From positions 2,527,226-2,591,225 of the forward strand of contig CP059069.1 of assembly GCA_017798145.1 (NCBI GenBank): a stretch of 64,000 bases of DNA, in the 5' to 3' direction. Numbering within the stretch: the first letter of the stretch is position 1; each line of letters starts with the position of its first letter. Below, piece after piece: positions 1 to 11,534 of this stretch. Position numbers and translations under genes: made by a program. Below the pieces are notes generated by a model that saw nothing but the letters and a program-made list of their open reading frames with translations, was not told the origin of the DNA and did no database searches. The DNA is from Akkermansiaceae bacterium (GTDB lineage Bacteria; Verrucomicrobiota; Verrucomicrobiia; Verrucomicrobiales; Akkermansiaceae).

Positions 1-722
1 GAAATTCTCCACCCCGCCTGGACGGCGAGCCACGCCAGGATCTGGAGGGCGGTGTTGCGGTCCGAGGGGTTGTGCAGGATACGGATTTTCCCGATGTCCC
101 CGAGGATGGTCTGAGCCACCGAATCATCGAAGAGTCCGGCTATGCCGACTCGGTACTGCCAGCAACGGGTCCAGGCGAGATCCTGGACGACGAGGGCGGC
201 ATTCGACTGGGCTGCTTCGGAAATTTTCGCGAATCCGCCCTTCACGTCGCCCCAGCCGGAGCTATCGACGATGAGCCTGTCGATGACGCTGGCGAGGCGC
301 TCGGTGAAGACTTCCGAAAGCTCCCCCTGCCACCAGAAGATCAGGGGCAGGTCGGAGTTGAGGTGGGAGAAGACGGTGTTGCGGAAACGGCCGGTGACGC
401 GGCCGGTGAGGCGGAAGGCGATCTGCTCGCAGCAAACGGATTTCTGGCCGTGGGAGAGGTGGCAGTGGGCGGTGATCCAGGCGCGGAGGGACGCCTCCTC
501 GTTGCGGTTGATCTCCACGAGGATGGCGCGGCAGGCGTTGTCGCGGGTCAGGTCGCTGATGATGCGTGAGTTCTCCAGAAGGCCACCGGGTTTTTCCGTA
601 TAGACCACGAGGTTCATCAGGGACGCGTTTGTCCGGGCTTCGTCCTGCTCCCAGAGCTTGCGCAGCTCGAGATCGATCTCGGAGACTTTCACCTCCTTGC
701 CCAGTTCTGAATAATCGTCCAT
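1..722 (-). CDS. opcA: OpcA, glucose-6-phosphate dehydrogenase assembly protein (3' end cut by window)
   Basis: The minus strand is open from an ATG at 722 to the window edge, giving about 240 residues of a protein starting MDDYSELGKEVKVSEIDLEL. The pattern of DNACRAILVEINR, the segment SHGQKSVCCEQI and FWWQGELSEVF matches OpcA, the accessory protein that helps glucose-6-phosphate dehydrogenase assemble and stay active. It lies 14 bases downstream of zwf on the same strand, the classic zwf-opcA pairing, so co-transcription is likely. The C-terminus lies outside the window, so completeness cannot be judged. Confidence 0.88.
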   Translation of the reverse strand, partial: MDDYSELGKEVKVSEIDLELRKLWEQDEARTNASLMNLVVYTEKPGGLLENSRIISDLTRDNACRAILVEINRNEEASLRAWITAHCHLSHGQKSVCCEQIAFRLTGRVTGRFRNTVFSHLNSDLPLIFWWQGELSEVFTERLASVIDRLIVDSSGWGDVKGGFAKISEAAQSNAALVVQDLAWTRCWQYRVGIAGLFDDSVAQTILGDIGKIRILHNPSDRNTALQILAWLAVQAGWRI

Positions 723-736
723 GCCTTTGGATCCCA

Positions 737-2269
<1,533 letters not shown>

Positions 2270-2352
2270 GGCGCTGGGGGCAGCATCCGCCTGTGGCCCG
2301 GCGAGGGAAAGCCAAAACAGGCCGTAGGATCAATTGTTGGGGGGCGCCGGTT

Positions 2353-2739
2353 TCAGCCGATCAGCTCGGCATATGCGGCGGGGCTGAGCAGGCCGGAAAG
2401 CTGGTCTGGCTTGGTGAGCCTGAGTTTGAAGATCCAGCCGGCTCCGTAGGGGTCGGTGTTGACCAGCGAGGGATCCGCCTCGACGGAGGGGTTCACCTCG
2501 ATGACCTCCCCGGAGATGGGGGCGTAGATATCGGAGGCGGCCTTGACGGATTCCACCACGGCGGTGGGATCGCCGGCATCCACCGTGCGGCCCATCGCGG
2601 GCAGTTCGACGAAGACCACATCGGTGAGTTCCGCCTGGGCGTGGTCGGAGATCCCCACGGTGGCGGTGTCGCCATCGACACGCGCCCATTCGTGTGAGGA
2701 CTGGAAAAGGAGGTCTGCGGGGATGTTCGTTGCGCTCAT
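2353..2739 (-). CDS. gcvH: Glycine cleavage system H protein
   Basis: 128 residues, full length for GcvH, the lipoylated carrier that shuttles the aminomethyl group between the P, T and L proteins of glycine cleavage. It begins MSATNIPADLLFQSSHEWAR, and the lipoyl-lysine is K66 in VVESVKAASD. The frame stays open far upstream, but the start at 2739 is chosen because family homology begins there. It sits 65 bases after gcvT on the same strand. gcvP is not in this window. Confidence 0.97.
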   Translation of the reverse strand: MSATNIPADLLFQSSHEWARVDGDTATVGISDHAQAELTDVVFVELPAMGRTVDAGDPTAVVESVKAASDIYAPISGEVIEVNPSVEADPSLVNTDPYGAGWIFKLRLTKPDQLSGLLSPAAYAELIG

Positions 2740-2804
2740 GTCTGTGGGATTTGTGGAGGATTCGCGGCGGCTAAGGAAGGGGAAATTTCGCGGTTTTTCT
2801 GGGC

Positions 2805-3881
2805 TCAGGCTTTTTTGAGGAAGGGTTTCCTGACGGTGACGGCGCTGAAGCGGCGGCCGCGGATGTCGATGAGGAGGGGAGTGCCGGGTTTTGCGTGGGC
2901 GGCGGGCAGGTAGGCCATGGCGATGCCCTTCCCGAGGGTGGGGGAGAGGACGCCGCTGGAGAGTTCGCCGAGCGTTTCGCCATCGGCGGAGAGGACGGGG
3001 TAGTGAGGGCGCGGTGGCGGCCCCTTTTCGGTGAGCTCGATGGCGGTGAGCTTGCTTTCCGCACCGGAGGCCTTTTGGGATGCGAGTGTTTCGCGGCCGA
3101 TGAAATCGGGTTTTTCGAGATCGCAGAAGAATCCCAGGCCGGCCTCGATGGGCGAGCGCTCGGGGGAGAGGTCGTTGCCGTTGAGCGGGTAGCACATTTC
3201 GAGGCGCAGGGTGTCGCGCGCGCCGAGGCCGCAGGGAGTGGCTCCGGCGGCGATGAATTTCTCGAAGGCGGCGATGCCGTTCTCGGCCGGGCAGAAGAAT
3301 TCGTAGCCGTCCTCGCCGGTGTAGCCGGTGCGGCAGACGATGTCCCCGGAGGCTGTTTTTGAAATCCCGTTGCGTGGCGGGAGGGTCTCGCCGGGGAAAA
3401 GTTTTGCGAAGATCGCCGCCGCATCCGGGCCCTGGACGGCAAGGCCGGCCCAGGCGGCGGACTCGTTGCGGAGGGTGACGCCGGGGGCGAGGTGTTTTCC
3501 CATCCATGCGACGTCCTCGGGGATCATGGAGGCGTTGATGACGAGGAGGGTCTCGCTTTCGGAAAGGCGGTAGGCGATGAGGTCGTCGATGACGCCGCCG
3601 CTTTGGTTGAGCATGATCGTGTATTGGCCTTGGCCGGGGGCGAGCTTGGAGAGGTTGTTGGTGAGGAGGGTGTCGAGCCATGCGATGTGGCCCTCGCCGC
3701 TGACGAAAACCTGGCCCATGTGGGAGATGTCGAAGACGCCGGCCTTTTCGCGGACGGCGGCGTGCTCGGTGAGGATGGAGGAATACTGCACCGGCATGGC
3801 CCAGCCGCCGAAGGGGATGAGCTTTGCCCCGAGGGCGAGGTGGGCGGCTTCTAGCGGGGAGTGGAGGACTGTTTCGGACAC
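2805..3881 (-). CDS. gcvT: Glycine cleavage system T protein (aminomethyltransferase)
   Basis: 358 residues, typical for GcvT, which transfers the methylene group from the H-protein aminomethyl arm to tetrahydrofolate and releases ammonia. The N-terminus shows the expected [16 protein letters not shown] and [10 protein letters not shown] motifs, and the C-terminal barrel carries [13 protein letters not shown]. It is first in a minus-strand set gcvT-gcvH-zwf-opcA. Upstream is a 146-base divergent gap to the SulP transporter gene; I looked there for a glycine riboswitch and saw none. Confidence 0.96.
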   Translation of the reverse strand: MSETVLHSPLEAAHLALGAKLIPFGGWAMPVQYSSILTEHAAVREKAGVFDISHMGQVFVSGEGHIAWLDTLLTNNLSKLAPGQGQYTIMLNQSGGVIDDLIAYRLSESETLLVINASMIPEDVAWMGKHLAPGVTLRNESAAWAGLAVQGPDAAAIFAKLFPGETLPPRNGISKTASGDIVCRTGYTGEDGYEFFCPAENGIAAFEKFIAAGATPCGLGARDTLRLEMCYPLNGNDLSPERSPIEAGLGFFCDLEKPDFIGRETLASQKASGAESKLTAIELTEKGPPPRPHYPVLSADGETLGELSSGVLSPTLGKGIAMAYLPAAHAKPGTPLLIDIRGRRFSAVTVRKPFLKKA

Positions 3882-4027
3882 GGGGCAAGAGTGTGGGCGG
3901 ACGGGAAACTCTCAAGGGGAAAAGTCGGCGGGATGCGCGGGTTTCCAAAAAACCGCTTGCGCTGCGGTGGCATTGCCCGAACCCTGCGCGCCTTTCCCCT
4001 TCTGGGAAACTTTCCCAAAGCCGCACC

Positions 4028-5512
4028 ATGTTCTCCCGTCTTCCCGCCGCCTGGTTCTCGAATCTCCGGGGCGACATCCTCTCCGGTCTCGTCGTCGCCC
4101 TCGCGCTGATCCCCGAGGCCATCGCTTTCTCCATCATCGCCGGGGTGGATCCCAAGGTCGGCCTCTACGCATCCTTCACCATCGCGGTCATCACCTCCTT
4201 CGCGGGCGGGCGGCCTGCGATGATTTCCGCCGCGACCGCCGCGATGGCGCTGCTGGTGGGGACGCTGGTGAAAGCCCATGGCGTGGAATACCTCCTCGCC
4301 GCGACCGTGCTGACCGGCGTGATCCAATTCATCTTCGGCCTGCTCAAGGTGGGGTCGGTGATGAAATACGTCTCGAAATCGGTGATGACCGGCTTCGTCA
4401 ACGCGCTGGCGATCCTGATTTTCGCGGCGCAACTGCCGGAGCTGAACCTCGCGAAGGCCGATGTCTCATGGATTGCCTGGGCGATGACGGCGGGCGGCCT
4501 CTCCATCATCTACATACTGCCGCGTTTCACGAAAGCCGTCCCCTCCCCGCTCATCTGCATCATCGTGCTCTCGCTGGTCGCCGTTCTTACGGGGATGGAT
4601 GTCCGGACGGTCGGCGATCTCGGGGCGCTGCCGAGCTCGCTCCCCGCCTTCCTGATCCCGGATGTGCCGCTGAATTTCGAGACGTTCGAGATCATTCTGC
4701 CGTTTGCGGTGAGCCTTGCCATCGTCGGCCTGCTGGAGTCCCTGCTGACCGCTCAGATCGTCGACCAGCTCACCGACACGCCCTCCGACAAGAACCGCGA
4801 GGCGCGCGGCCAGGGCATCGCGAATTTCATCACCGGCTTCTTCGGCGGGATGGCGGGCTGCGCGATGATAGGCCAGTCCGTGATCAACGTGAAATCCGGC
4901 GGGCGCACGCGGCTTTCCACGCTCATCGCCGGGGTGGTGCTCATCATCCTCTGCGTCGTCCTCGGCCCCTGGGTGAGCATGATACCGATGCCCGCGCTGG
5001 TGGCGATCATGATCATGGTTTCCATCGGCACGTTCAACTGGGGTTCCTTCAAGAACCTCGCCGTCCACCCGAGGCCGACCAGCCTCGTGATGCTCACGAC
5101 GGTAGCGGTGACGATCTGGCAGCACAACCTCGCCCTCGGCGTCGGTGCCGGTGTGCTGCTCAGTGCGGTGTTCTTCGCGGGCAAGGTTTCCCAGCTGATG
5201 AGCGTGTCCAGCGTGCTTTCCGGGGACACGCGCCGTTACACGGTACACGGCCAGGTTTTCTTCGCCTCCTCGGAGAAATTCCTCGCGGCCTTTGATTTCA
5301 AGGAAGTCCTCGAAAAGGTGGTCATCGATGTCTCCCATGCCCATTTCTGGGATCTCAGCTCGGTCGGCGCTCTCGACACGGTGGTTCTGAAATACCGCCG
5401 CGAAGGCACCGAGGTGGAAATCCTTGGAATGAACGAGGCAAGTGCCACGATCGTCGGCAAGCTCGCCGAGCACGACAAGCCCGGGGCCGCCGGGCGCATG
5501 TCCGGGCACTAA
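4028..5512 (+). CDS. SulP-family anion transporter with C-terminal STAS domain
   Basis: 494 residues from the ATG at 4028 ([20 protein letters not shown]). The protein has the SulP core with many hydrophobic segments, including [20 protein letters not shown] and [20 protein letters not shown], followed from about residue 410 by a STAS domain ([20 protein letters not shown]). SulP proteins move sulfate, bicarbonate or other anions across the inner membrane; substrate cannot be read from sequence, although bacterial SulP proteins of this size include Na/bicarbonate transporters. It is followed 44 bases later by a universal stress protein, a known pairing. Confidence 0.9.
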   Translation: MFSRLPAAWFSNLRGDILSGLVVALALIPEAIAFSIIAGVDPKVGLYASFTIAVITSFAGGRPAMISAATAAMALLVGTLVKAHGVEYLLAATVLTGVIQFIFGLLKVGSVMKYVSKSVMTGFVNALAILIFAAQLPELNLAKADVSWIAWAMTAGGLSIIYILPRFTKAVPSPLICIIVLSLVAVLTGMDVRTVGDLGALPSSLPAFLIPDVPLNFETFEIILPFAVSLAIVGLLESLLTAQIVDQLTDTPSDKNREARGQGIANFITGFFGGMAGCAMIGQSVINVKSGGRTRLSTLIAGVVLIILCVVLGPWVSMIPMPALVAIMIMVSIGTFNWGSFKNLAVHPRPTSLVMLTTVAVTIWQHNLALGVGAGVLLSAVFFAGKVSQLMSVSSVLSGDTRRYTVHGQVFFASSEKFLAAFDFKEVLEKVVIDVSHAHFWDLSSVGALDTVVLKYRREGTEVEILGMNEASATIVGKLAEHDKPGAAGRMSGH

Positions 5513-5556
5513 CCAGCCTTATCGTTGAAGTTCCGAGTTCATACCTAACGTCTCCC

Positions 5557-6399
5557 ATGCCGACCATCCTCACCTGCACCGACGGCTCGCCCTATGCGCC
5601 GAGCATCTACCGTCTCGCCGCCTGGGCCGCCGCCCGCACGGGCGCGGAAATCCATGTCCTCCACGCCATCGAGCATCACGAAACGCCTGCAACCGGCGAT
5701 CTCAGCGGGAACCTCGGCTTCAGCGCGAACGACGAGCTCCTCGAGGAGCTCACCCGCCTCGACGAGACCCGCTACCGCGTCGCCCGCCTGCGCGGCAAGG
5801 CGATCCTCGGGGATGCGGCAAAGCGGTTCGCTCCCGCCGCCGTCACCACCACCCAGCGCCATGGGTCGCTGGTCGATGCCATGGCCGATTTCGAGGGGGA
5901 ATCCGATCTCATCGTCCTCGGGAAACGCGGCGAGCACGCTGATTTCTCCAAGGGCCACCTCGGCAGCAACCTCGAGCGCGTCGTCCGTTCCGTGAAAATC
6001 CCGGTGCTCGTCGCCGCCCGCGAATTCAGGCCGGTGGAGAGTTTCACCGTCGCCTTCGATGGCGGCCAGAGCGCCCTGAAGGCGATCCATTACCTCGCCA
6101 CCCAACCTCTCCTGAAGGACGCGGAGTGCGACCTCATCGCGGTCGGCAAGGCGGATTCGGAACTCGCCCGGTCGCTCGATGTCGCGGCCGCCACCCTCAG
6201 GGCTGCGGGCTACACGGTCGCCTCGCGGCTTGTCCCCGGAGATCCCGAGGAAGTCATTTCCGCGAGGGTGAGGGAAAGCGGCAGCGACCTGCTTGTCATG
6301 GGCGCATACGGCCACTCCCGGATCCGCGAGCTCATCCTCGGCAGCACCACCGCCGGGCTGATCCGCACCTGCCACGTGCCGGTCCTGCTGTTCCGCTGA
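5557..6399 (+). CDS. Universal stress protein, tandem Usp domains
   Basis: 280 residues forming two UspA domains, about 1-145 and 160-280. The second ends with the ATP-binding signature GAYGHSRIRELILGSTTAGL, and the first has the related GKRGEHADFSKGHLGSNLER. Tandem Usp proteins bind ATP and act in stress adaptation in the cytoplasm. It starts 44 bases after the SulP transporter on the same strand, so the two are probably co-transcribed and this protein may modulate transporter activity, which is inference only. Confidence 0.9.
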   Translation: MPTILTCTDGSPYAPSIYRLAAWAAARTGAEIHVLHAIEHHETPATGDLSGNLGFSANDELLEELTRLDETRYRVARLRGKAILGDAAKRFAPAAVTTTQRHGSLVDAMADFEGESDLIVLGKRGEHADFSKGHLGSNLERVVRSVKIPVLVAAREFRPVESFTVAFDGGQSALKAIHYLATQPLLKDAECDLIAVGKADSELARSLDVAAATLRAAGYTVASRLVPGDPEEVISARVRESGSDLLVMGAYGHSRIRELILGSTTAGLIRTCHVPVLLFR

Positions 6400-6408
6400 A
6401 TTCCGGCC

Positions 6409-7227
6409 TCAGGATTTCCCCTTCGCCGCGGTGATCACGGTGAGGGAAACGCATTTGTTTTTCACGATGCCCCATAGGCCCGGTTCCTTCGAGAAACGGT
6501 CCCACGCGATCGCTTGGCCGCAAAAGCCGACTCCGCCCTCTGTACGGACGTATTCCAGTTTATCCCCGTGGATCCTCAGCACACAGGCTTCAGCGAGATC
6601 GTGGCCGGTGGCATAGAGCATGCCGTCCGGCCCCCAGGATCCGCCGGAACAGCTCATCGTGCCCCAGCTTGCGACGGCTTCCTCCGGAAAACGGTGGCTC
6701 TTCTCCTCGATGAATTTCCCGTTTTCCCGGCGGTAATGGATGAGCTTGGTCTCCTTGTTCTTTGCCCTTCCATAGACGGCATAACACATCCACCAGGTCC
6801 CGTCGCCGCGCCTGTCGATCCATGTGAGGGAACCATGCGTTGGGGGCATTCGGATTGTCTCCACATGGTCGAGCTTTTCCCCCGTGACATCCCAGATCTC
6901 AACGGTGCATTCGTTGGGAGCGACCGGAAAGCGGGAGTGGGCGCAATGGAGCTTCCCATCGATCACGGTGCCGCTGTTCAGGTGCCTGAAGTGCTTGAAC
7001 TCCGCCCGCTTGGTGTCCGCTTTCCAGACGGTGACCGCCGCCCCGGTGACTTTGTCGCACTTGCGGATCTCGGTGTTGCTGATTGCGTATATGTATTCCC
7101 CGTCGACGGCCACCCCTTGGCTGGCCTTGATCGGGAAGCTTCTGAGCACCTGGTTCCCTGCGCACAGGGGATACGCCTGGACGATAAGCGCCGCCGCGAA
7201 AACAAACGGACTCGCGATCGGCGGCAT
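6409..7227 (-). CDS. Secreted beta-propeller-like hypothetical protein
   Basis: 272 residues with a signal peptide (MPPIASPFVFAAALIVQAYP, cleavage probably after CAG). The rest is a run of short beta-rich units with repeated G-V-D/D-G-x-L-Y patterns, such as GVAVDGEYIYAISNTEI and WGPDGMLYATGHDL, which suggests a small propeller acting outside the cytoplasm. No catalytic motif is visible and I do not recognise a named family. It converges on the Usp gene with a 9-base gap. Confidence 0.7.
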   Translation of the reverse strand: MPPIASPFVFAAALIVQAYPLCAGNQVLRSFPIKASQGVAVDGEYIYAISNTEIRKCDKVTGAAVTVWKADTKRAEFKHFRHLNSGTVIDGKLHCAHSRFPVAPNECTVEIWDVTGEKLDHVETIRMPPTHGSLTWIDRRGDGTWWMCYAVYGRAKNKETKLIHYRRENGKFIEEKSHRFPEEAVASWGTMSCSGGSWGPDGMLYATGHDLAEACVLRIHGDKLEYVRTEGGVGFCGQAIAWDRFSKEPGLWGIVKNKCVSLTVITAAKGKS

Positions 7228-7328
7228 GCAGCCAAGCTAGCCATCCCATCGGAGCAGCTCAATCCCTTATTAACGCGCAAACCTTCCTTGGAAGTTGAAT
7301 CTCCGGCCCCGGGGTTGCACCATTCCCC

Positions 7329-7568
7329 GTGTCCTGGATCCTTACGAAACTGATCCGCTTCTACCAGCTCGCCATCTCGCCTTGGCTGCGGGCCGTGAGC
7401 GGCGGCCATGGGGTTTGCCGCCATGACCCGACCTGCAGCCACTACGGCATCGAGGCGATCAAAATCCACGGGGCGCTCAAAGGCTCCTGGCTGACAATCC
7501 GCCGTCTGCTGCGCTGCCACCCGTGGGGGACTCATGGCTATGATCCGGTTCCGAAAAAGAAGGCCTAG
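7329..7568 (+). CDS. yidD: Membrane protein insertion efficiency factor YidD
   Basis: 79 residues from a GTG start. The sequence has the complete YidD signature: [12 protein letters not shown], then [15 protein letters not shown], then [15 protein letters not shown]. YidD is a membrane-associated helper of YidC-dependent insertion. In many bacteria it sits beside rnpA and yidC; here it is isolated. Its 3' end overlaps the convergent ABC ATPase gene by 4 bases. Confidence 0.95.
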   Translation: MSWILTKLIRFYQLAISPWLRAVSGGHGVCRHDPTCSHYGIEAIKIHGALKGSWLTIRRLLRCHPWGTHGYDPVPKKKA

Positions 7569-8350
7569 GCCGGCCTGACCATGGCCCAGCCGTTCGGCCA
7601 CGAAAGGCGCAGCCTCATCCCGTAAAGGCGGCCGAGGTTTCCCGGTGTGACCACGGCCTTCTTCTTCCCATCTGCAAGGATCCGGCCTTCCCTGAGAAGG
7701 ATCACCCGCTCGATCTCAGGCAGGATCTCGCCGGGGTCGTGGGTCACAAGTACGATGTTTCCCGTATTTGCGGCGATGCCGCGCAGCCTCTCCAGAACGG
7801 CAAGGCGGCCGCCGAAATCCAGGGCGGTCGACGGCTCGTCGAGGACAAGGATTTCGGGATCATGCACCAGGGCGCGGGCGATCAGGAAACGCCGTTTCTC
7901 GCCGGAGGAAAGCTGCCCGAAGAGCCTGCCCGCAAGCGCGCCGACCCCGGCCCCTTCCATCGCGCGCGCGGCGCTTTGCTTTTCGGATGCCTTGAAACGC
8001 ATGTCGCCGGTGCGCCCGTAGGCGCCGCGGAAGGCGGAGCGGACGACATCCGCCGCGATCTCCCCCGGATCGAACCTCGCCACCTCCTCGGGCATCACCA
8101 GGCCTATCCTATGGCGCAGTTCCTCAAGGTTCCAAAGCTCCTCGCCGAAAAGGCGGCAGCAGGCTCCCGGCACGGCCTCGACCCGCACCTCGCCGGTCAT
8201 CAGCTTGAGCAGGCTGCTTTTCCCCGCCCCGTTTGCGCCGAGGATCGCGACGTTCTCGCCGCGGCGCAGCGTCAGGTTCAGGTCTCGCAGCGCGAGGACA
8301 TCGCCGCGCCAGACATTTGTGTTCCGGATCTCGAAAAACGGCGGGTTCAT
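7565..8350 (-). CDS. ABC transporter ATP-binding protein (orphan)
   Basis: 261 residues with a complete ATPase: Walker [10 protein letters not shown] at 38-46, signature [15 protein letters not shown], Walker [10 protein letters not shown] and the H-loop in VTHDP. The overall pattern resembles the single-domain ATPases of the ModF/YlmA type. No permease or binding protein lies nearby. Its ATG overlaps the ribD stop by 4 bases, implying translational coupling. Its substrate, or whether it transports at all, is unknown. Confidence 0.87.
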   Translation of the reverse strand: MNPPFFEIRNTNVWRGDVLALRDLNLTLRRGENVAILGANGAGKSSLLKLMTGEVRVEAVPGACCRLFGEELWNLEELRHRIGLVMPEEVARFDPGEIAADVVRSAFRGAYGRTGDMRFKASEKQSAARAMEGAGVGALAGRLFGQLSSGEKRRFLIARALVHDPEILVLDEPSTALDFGGRLAVLERLRGIAANTGNIVLVTHDPGEILPEIERVILLREGRILADGKKKAVVTPGNLGRLYGMRLRLSWPNGWAMVRPA

Positions 8351-9377
8351 TTCACGATCAGCCCCCTCACTTTCAGGTCCCTGCCGAGCCGTTCACGGCT
8401 GATGCCGGTGAGCGCCAACGATTGGGGGGATTCCACCCCGAGCAAGGCCGGCACCGTGTCGCCGCAAATGATGGGCGCATGATAGATCACGGCCTCGTCC
8501 ACAAGGCCGGCGGCGATCATCGCAGCGGAGAATTTCCCGCCCGCCTCGATCATCACGGAAAGCACCCCCTGCTCGCGCACCAGCCCGCGCAGCGTCCCCT
8601 CCATGTCCGCGCGGCCGCGCAGCAGCGTCCTTCCCTTCCATTCATCGGAAAACAGGGGGGCATCCAGCGGCATGGTTTCCGGCTGATCCGTCACCACCAC
8701 CCGCCACGGCTGCTCCCGTCCCTCCAGCAACTCCGGCAAGCGGATCGTCAGCGCGGGCTTGTCGCGGCGCACCGTCTCTCCGCTGGTCAGGATCGCATCC
8801 ACCTCGCCGCGCAGCCGCTGGACATCCGCCCTCGATTCCCCGCCGCTCAGCCACTGGCCTCGCCCTCCGGCCTGGTGATTTTTCCCGTCCAGCGACATCG
8901 CGCATTTCCAGATCACCCACGGCAGGCCGGTTTGCTGGGACCTTGGAAAACGGCCTCAGGATTTCCGCGCACTCCTCACGCAAGACCCCTTTGCCTACGG
9001 CGATTTCCCGCTGCCGCGAGCACGGCATCCGCGGCACCGGCATGCGCCGGATTCGGATCCTCGCACGCATAGACGACCCGCGAAACCCCCGCCGCCGCCA
9101 ACCCGCCGGTGCAGGCCGGGGTTCTCCCAAGCGTCGAGCACGGCTCCAAGGTCACATAAGCCGTCGCCCCCACCGTGCAGCCCTTGCCGTGGGCTTTTTC
9201 CGCCGCCGCAATCGCCTCCACCTCCGCATGGGGCATCCCGGCCTTGCGGTGAAATCCGCTCCCCAGCAGCAACCCGTCCTTGACGATCACTGCGCCGACG
9301 GGGGGGTTCGGCGCCGTCCTGCCGACGCCTTTCCGCGCCTCCGCAAGGGCAAGAGCCATCCATTTCCCGTCCTCCAT
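8347..9377 (-). pseudogene. ribD: RibD, riboflavin-specific deaminase/reductase, with two apparent +1 frame disruptions
   Basis: The N-terminal deaminase domain (start MEDGKWMALALAEARKG at 9377, zinc motifs HAEVEAIAAAE and EPCSTLGRTPAC) and the C-terminal reductase domain (VIWKCAMSLDGK onward, 8347-8916) are both well conserved but lie in different frames. A middle stretch (IAVGKGVLREECAEILRPF) is in the third frame. Reading one base fewer at the A-run near 9004-9006 and one fewer near 8936-8950 restores a continuous 342-residue RibD. The enzyme deaminates and then reduces the pyrimidine intermediate of riboflavin synthesis. Two indels about 60 bases apart in an otherwise intact gene suggest sequence error or very recent inactivation. 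Confidence 0.85.
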
Positions 9378-9488
9378 TCCCGGAAAATGTCGCCCGCCCC
9401 CCGCCAAGTCCAGCCCTGAACGGGATACGCAAGGCGGCTTTGGTGAAATTTTGTTGCCAAGCCCCGCCACTTCCTTAACCTCAGCGCC

Positions 9489-9566
9489 ATGTTGAAACGT
9501 TTCGCCATGCTAGTGCTCCTGGCCGCCACCGCTCTTGCGGCATCATCCTGCTGCTGCCTCTTCTAA
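9489..9566 (+). CDS. Putative 25-residue micro-lipoprotein
   Basis: A very short frame, ATG at 9489 to TAA at 9566, encodes [18 protein letters not shown] followed by SSCCCLF. It has a charged N-region, a hydrophobic core and a lipobox-like LAASSC, so the product would be little more than a lipidated Cys-rich tip, in the manner of entericidin-like peptides. It lies 23 bases upstream of a longer lipoprotein whose lipobox ([10 protein letters not shown]) resembles it. Expression is not proven. Confidence 0.5.
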   Translation: MLKRFAMLVLLAATALAASSCCCLF

Positions 9567-9589
9567 CCATACCCACAGAAATCAATCCG

Positions 9590-9991
9590 ATGAAAAAACT
9601 CCTCAGCCTCTTCGCTCTCCTCGCCCTATCCCTGGGCTTCTCCTCCTGCTGTTCGCTGTTCGGCTCGCAGACAGGCACCGCAGGATACCGCACCACCACC
9701 AAACAGGTGAAAACCTGCGGCTACGACATCGTCACCGAGCAGGTGAATGTCGGCGGCAGCAAGAGCGGCAAGGGCGGCATGATCGAGACCATCGAGAAAA
9801 AGGTGCCGCGCTACAAGACCGTCACCAAGAAGACGCGTGTCCCATGCAACCAGTGCGTCCGCCTCTACTGCCCGAAAAAGGACTGCTGCGGCTCCACCTC
9901 CGAGGCTTTCCTGAAAATGTCCACCGCCCAAGGGCCGGTCGGCAGCCCGCACATCGGCCTCGTGCCGACCATGCGCAAGCTCGCCGAGTAG
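9590..9991 (+). CDS. Small Cys-rich lipoprotein
   Basis: 133 residues with a lipoprotein signal ([20 protein letters not shown]) and a Cys pair at the lipobox. The mature part has a basic central region ([20 protein letters not shown]) and a second Cys cluster ([15 protein letters not shown]), which could bind metal or form disulfides. It is probably anchored in the outer or inner membrane facing the periplasm. I do not recognise a family. It follows the 25-residue micro-lipoprotein and is followed by a hairpin terminator. Confidence 0.75.
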   Translation: MKKLLSLFALLALSLGFSSCCSLFGSQTGTAGYRTTTKQVKTCGYDIVTEQVNVGGSKSGKGGMIETIEKKVPRYKTVTKKTRVPCNQCVRLYCPKKDCCGSTSEAFLKMSTAQGPVGSPHIGLVPTMRKLAE

Positions 9992-10013
9992 GGCTTTCCA
10001 CTTCCTGTTTTCC

Positions 10014-10055
10014 AAAAAGCGCGGTTCGGCCTTGTCCGTCCCGCGCTTCTTACTT
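10014..10055 (+). terminator. Hairpin with T-rich tail after the Cys-rich lipoprotein gene
   Basis: An 8-bp perfect stem (AAGCGCGG at 10017-10024 pairing with CCGCGCTT at 10041-10048) with a 16-base loop is followed by CTTACTTT. It lies between the lipoprotein gene and pyruvate dehydrogenase E2 and probably ends the first transcript. The long loop lowers confidence. Confidence 0.5.
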
Positions 10056-10134
10056 TCCGGATGGCACAAAAAGGGCTGGAAATACCCCGGCTTTCTCCCA
10101 TCCTTCCCGCCTACCTCCACTTTCCACACAGCAC

Positions 10135-11448
10135 ATGTCAGTAAACATCGAAATGCCCAAGCTCTCGGACACCATGACCGAAGGCACCCTCATCAAATGG
10201 CACAAAAAGGTCGGCGATAGCGTCGAGATCGGCGACATCCTCGCCGAGGTCGAGACCGACAAGGCGACGATGGAGATGGAGGCCTTCGACGAGGGCACGA
10301 TCACCGAAATCCGTGTGCAGGAAGGCGAGAAGGCCGAGATTGGCGGCGTTTTGGCCGTGCTCGACGGGGATGAGGCTGGCGAAGCCCCCCAGGAGCCGCC
10401 CGCCAAGGCCGACAATCCCGCACCCGCTGAAAAAAGGCAGGAGACTCCCGCCGAACCTCAAGCCGCCCAGCCTGCCGCCGCGATATCCGGGGATGGCGGG
10501 CGTGTGAAAGCATCCCCCCTCGCGCGCAAGGTCGCCGCCGAGCTCGGTGTCGATCTCTCCGGCGTGGCCGGATCCGGCCCGGCGGGTCGGATTGTCAGGG
10601 AGGATGTTGAGAAGGCATCCTCCGCCCCCGCCCCGAAGCAGCCCTCCCAGGCTGCATCCGCCGCGGCAAAGCTTGCGGATGCCGTCAAGGCACGTGCCGG
10701 TGGATCCGCATCCGCCCCGGCACCGGCCGCCGCCGCGATCATGCCGACGGCGAAGGAGGGCGACGAGCGCATCGAGCTTTCCTCCATGCGCAAGGTCATC
10801 GCCTCGCGCCTGCTCACCTCCAAGACCACCATCCCGCACTTCTACCTCCACCTCGAGGTAGACGCCGCGCCGCTCATGGCACTGCGCAAACAGGTCAACG
10901 AGCAGGCGGAGAAGACCCACGGCAACAAGTATTCGGTCAACGATTTCATCCTGAAAGCCACGATCAACGCCGCCCAGGCCGTGCCAGCCGTCAACGCATC
11001 CTTTGCGGGCGACCACATCGTTTCATTCAGGCACATCGGCCTCTCCGTCGCGATCGCGGTGGAGGACGGCTTGGTCACTCCCGTCATCAAGCAGGCGGAA
11101 ACCAAATCACTGCTGGCGATTTCACAGGCGGTCAAGGACTTCGCCGCGCGCGCGAAGGAGAAAAAGCTCAAGCCCGATGAATTCGATGGTGGCACAATCA
11201 CCGTCTCCAACCTCGGAGCATGGGGCATCGAGTCCTTCGATGCCATCGTCAACCCGCCCCAGGCGGCGATACTCTCCGTTGGCGGAGCCATCGAGAAGCC
11301 CGTCGTCAAGGACGGCCAGATCGTCCCCGGCCTGCGCATGAACATCGGCATTTCCGCGGATCACCGCGTCGTGGACGGAGCCGTCGCGGCATCCTTCCTC
11401 GCGGAGATCAAGAAACTCATCGAGAACCCGGCGCTCATGCTGCTGTAA
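10135..11448 (+). CDS. pdhC: Dihydrolipoamide acetyltransferase (pyruvate dehydrogenase E2)
   Basis: 437 residues from the ATG at 10135. There is one N-terminal lipoyl domain with lysine K43 in [12 protein letters not shown], an Ala/Pro-rich linker, a peripheral subunit-binding domain ([20 protein letters not shown]), a second Ala/Pro linker and the catalytic domain ending with the active-site motif ADHRVVDG (His about 410). It transfers acetyl groups to CoA in the pyruvate dehydrogenase complex. The E1 and E3 genes are not in the window. The same frame is open 200 codons upstream, but that part crosses the lipoprotein gene and lacks homology. Confidence 0.94.
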   Translation: MSVNIEMPKLSDTMTEGTLIKWHKKVGDSVEIGDILAEVETDKATMEMEAFDEGTITEIRVQEGEKAEIGGVLAVLDGDEAGEAPQEPPAKADNPAPAEKRQETPAEPQAAQPAAAISGDGGRVKASPLARKVAAELGVDLSGVAGSGPAGRIVREDVEKASSAPAPKQPSQAASAAAKLADAVKARAGGSASAPAPAAAAIMPTAKEGDERIELSSMRKVIASRLLTSKTTIPHFYLHLEVDAAPLMALRKQVNEQAEKTHGNKYSVNDFILKATINAAQAVPAVNASFAGDHIVSFRHIGLSVAIAVEDGLVTPVIKQAETKSLLAISQAVKDFAARAKEKKLKPDEFDGGTITVSNLGAWGIESFDAIVNPPQAAILSVGGAIEKPVVKDGQIVPGLRMNIGISADHRVVDGAVAASFLAEIKKLIENPALMLL

Positions 11449-11534
11449 GCTGCCGCCGTGGCAATGCTCCGGAGTTCCTCAACGGGATATGAATTGCGCG
11501 GCCGGGATCCGGCTGTAGCCTGTGATTTCAAACC

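Noticed and set aside
3882-4027. Possible glycine riboswitch in front of gcvT
   Set aside because: No tandem aptamer-like conserved motifs or terminator were seen in the 146-base gap.
2740-4155. Long open extension upstream of gcvH on the minus strand, 471 codons over gcvT
   Set aside because: It is rich in Arg/Pro/His, has no family similarity and lies antiphase to the real gcvT gene; a common effect of high GC.
4466-5509. Long minus-strand frame antisense to the SulP gene
   Set aside because: The His/Asp/Arg-rich product is a shadow of the SulP frame.
8930-9010. Programmed frameshifting in ribD
   Set aside because: No classic slippery heptamer with a downstream pseudoknot was seen, and two shifts so close together would be unprecedented for RibD; an indel is simpler.
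9535-10134. In-frame extension upstream of pyruvate dehydrogenase E2
   Set aside because: It overlaps the lipoprotein gene and a terminator, and E2 proteins start at the lipoyl domain.
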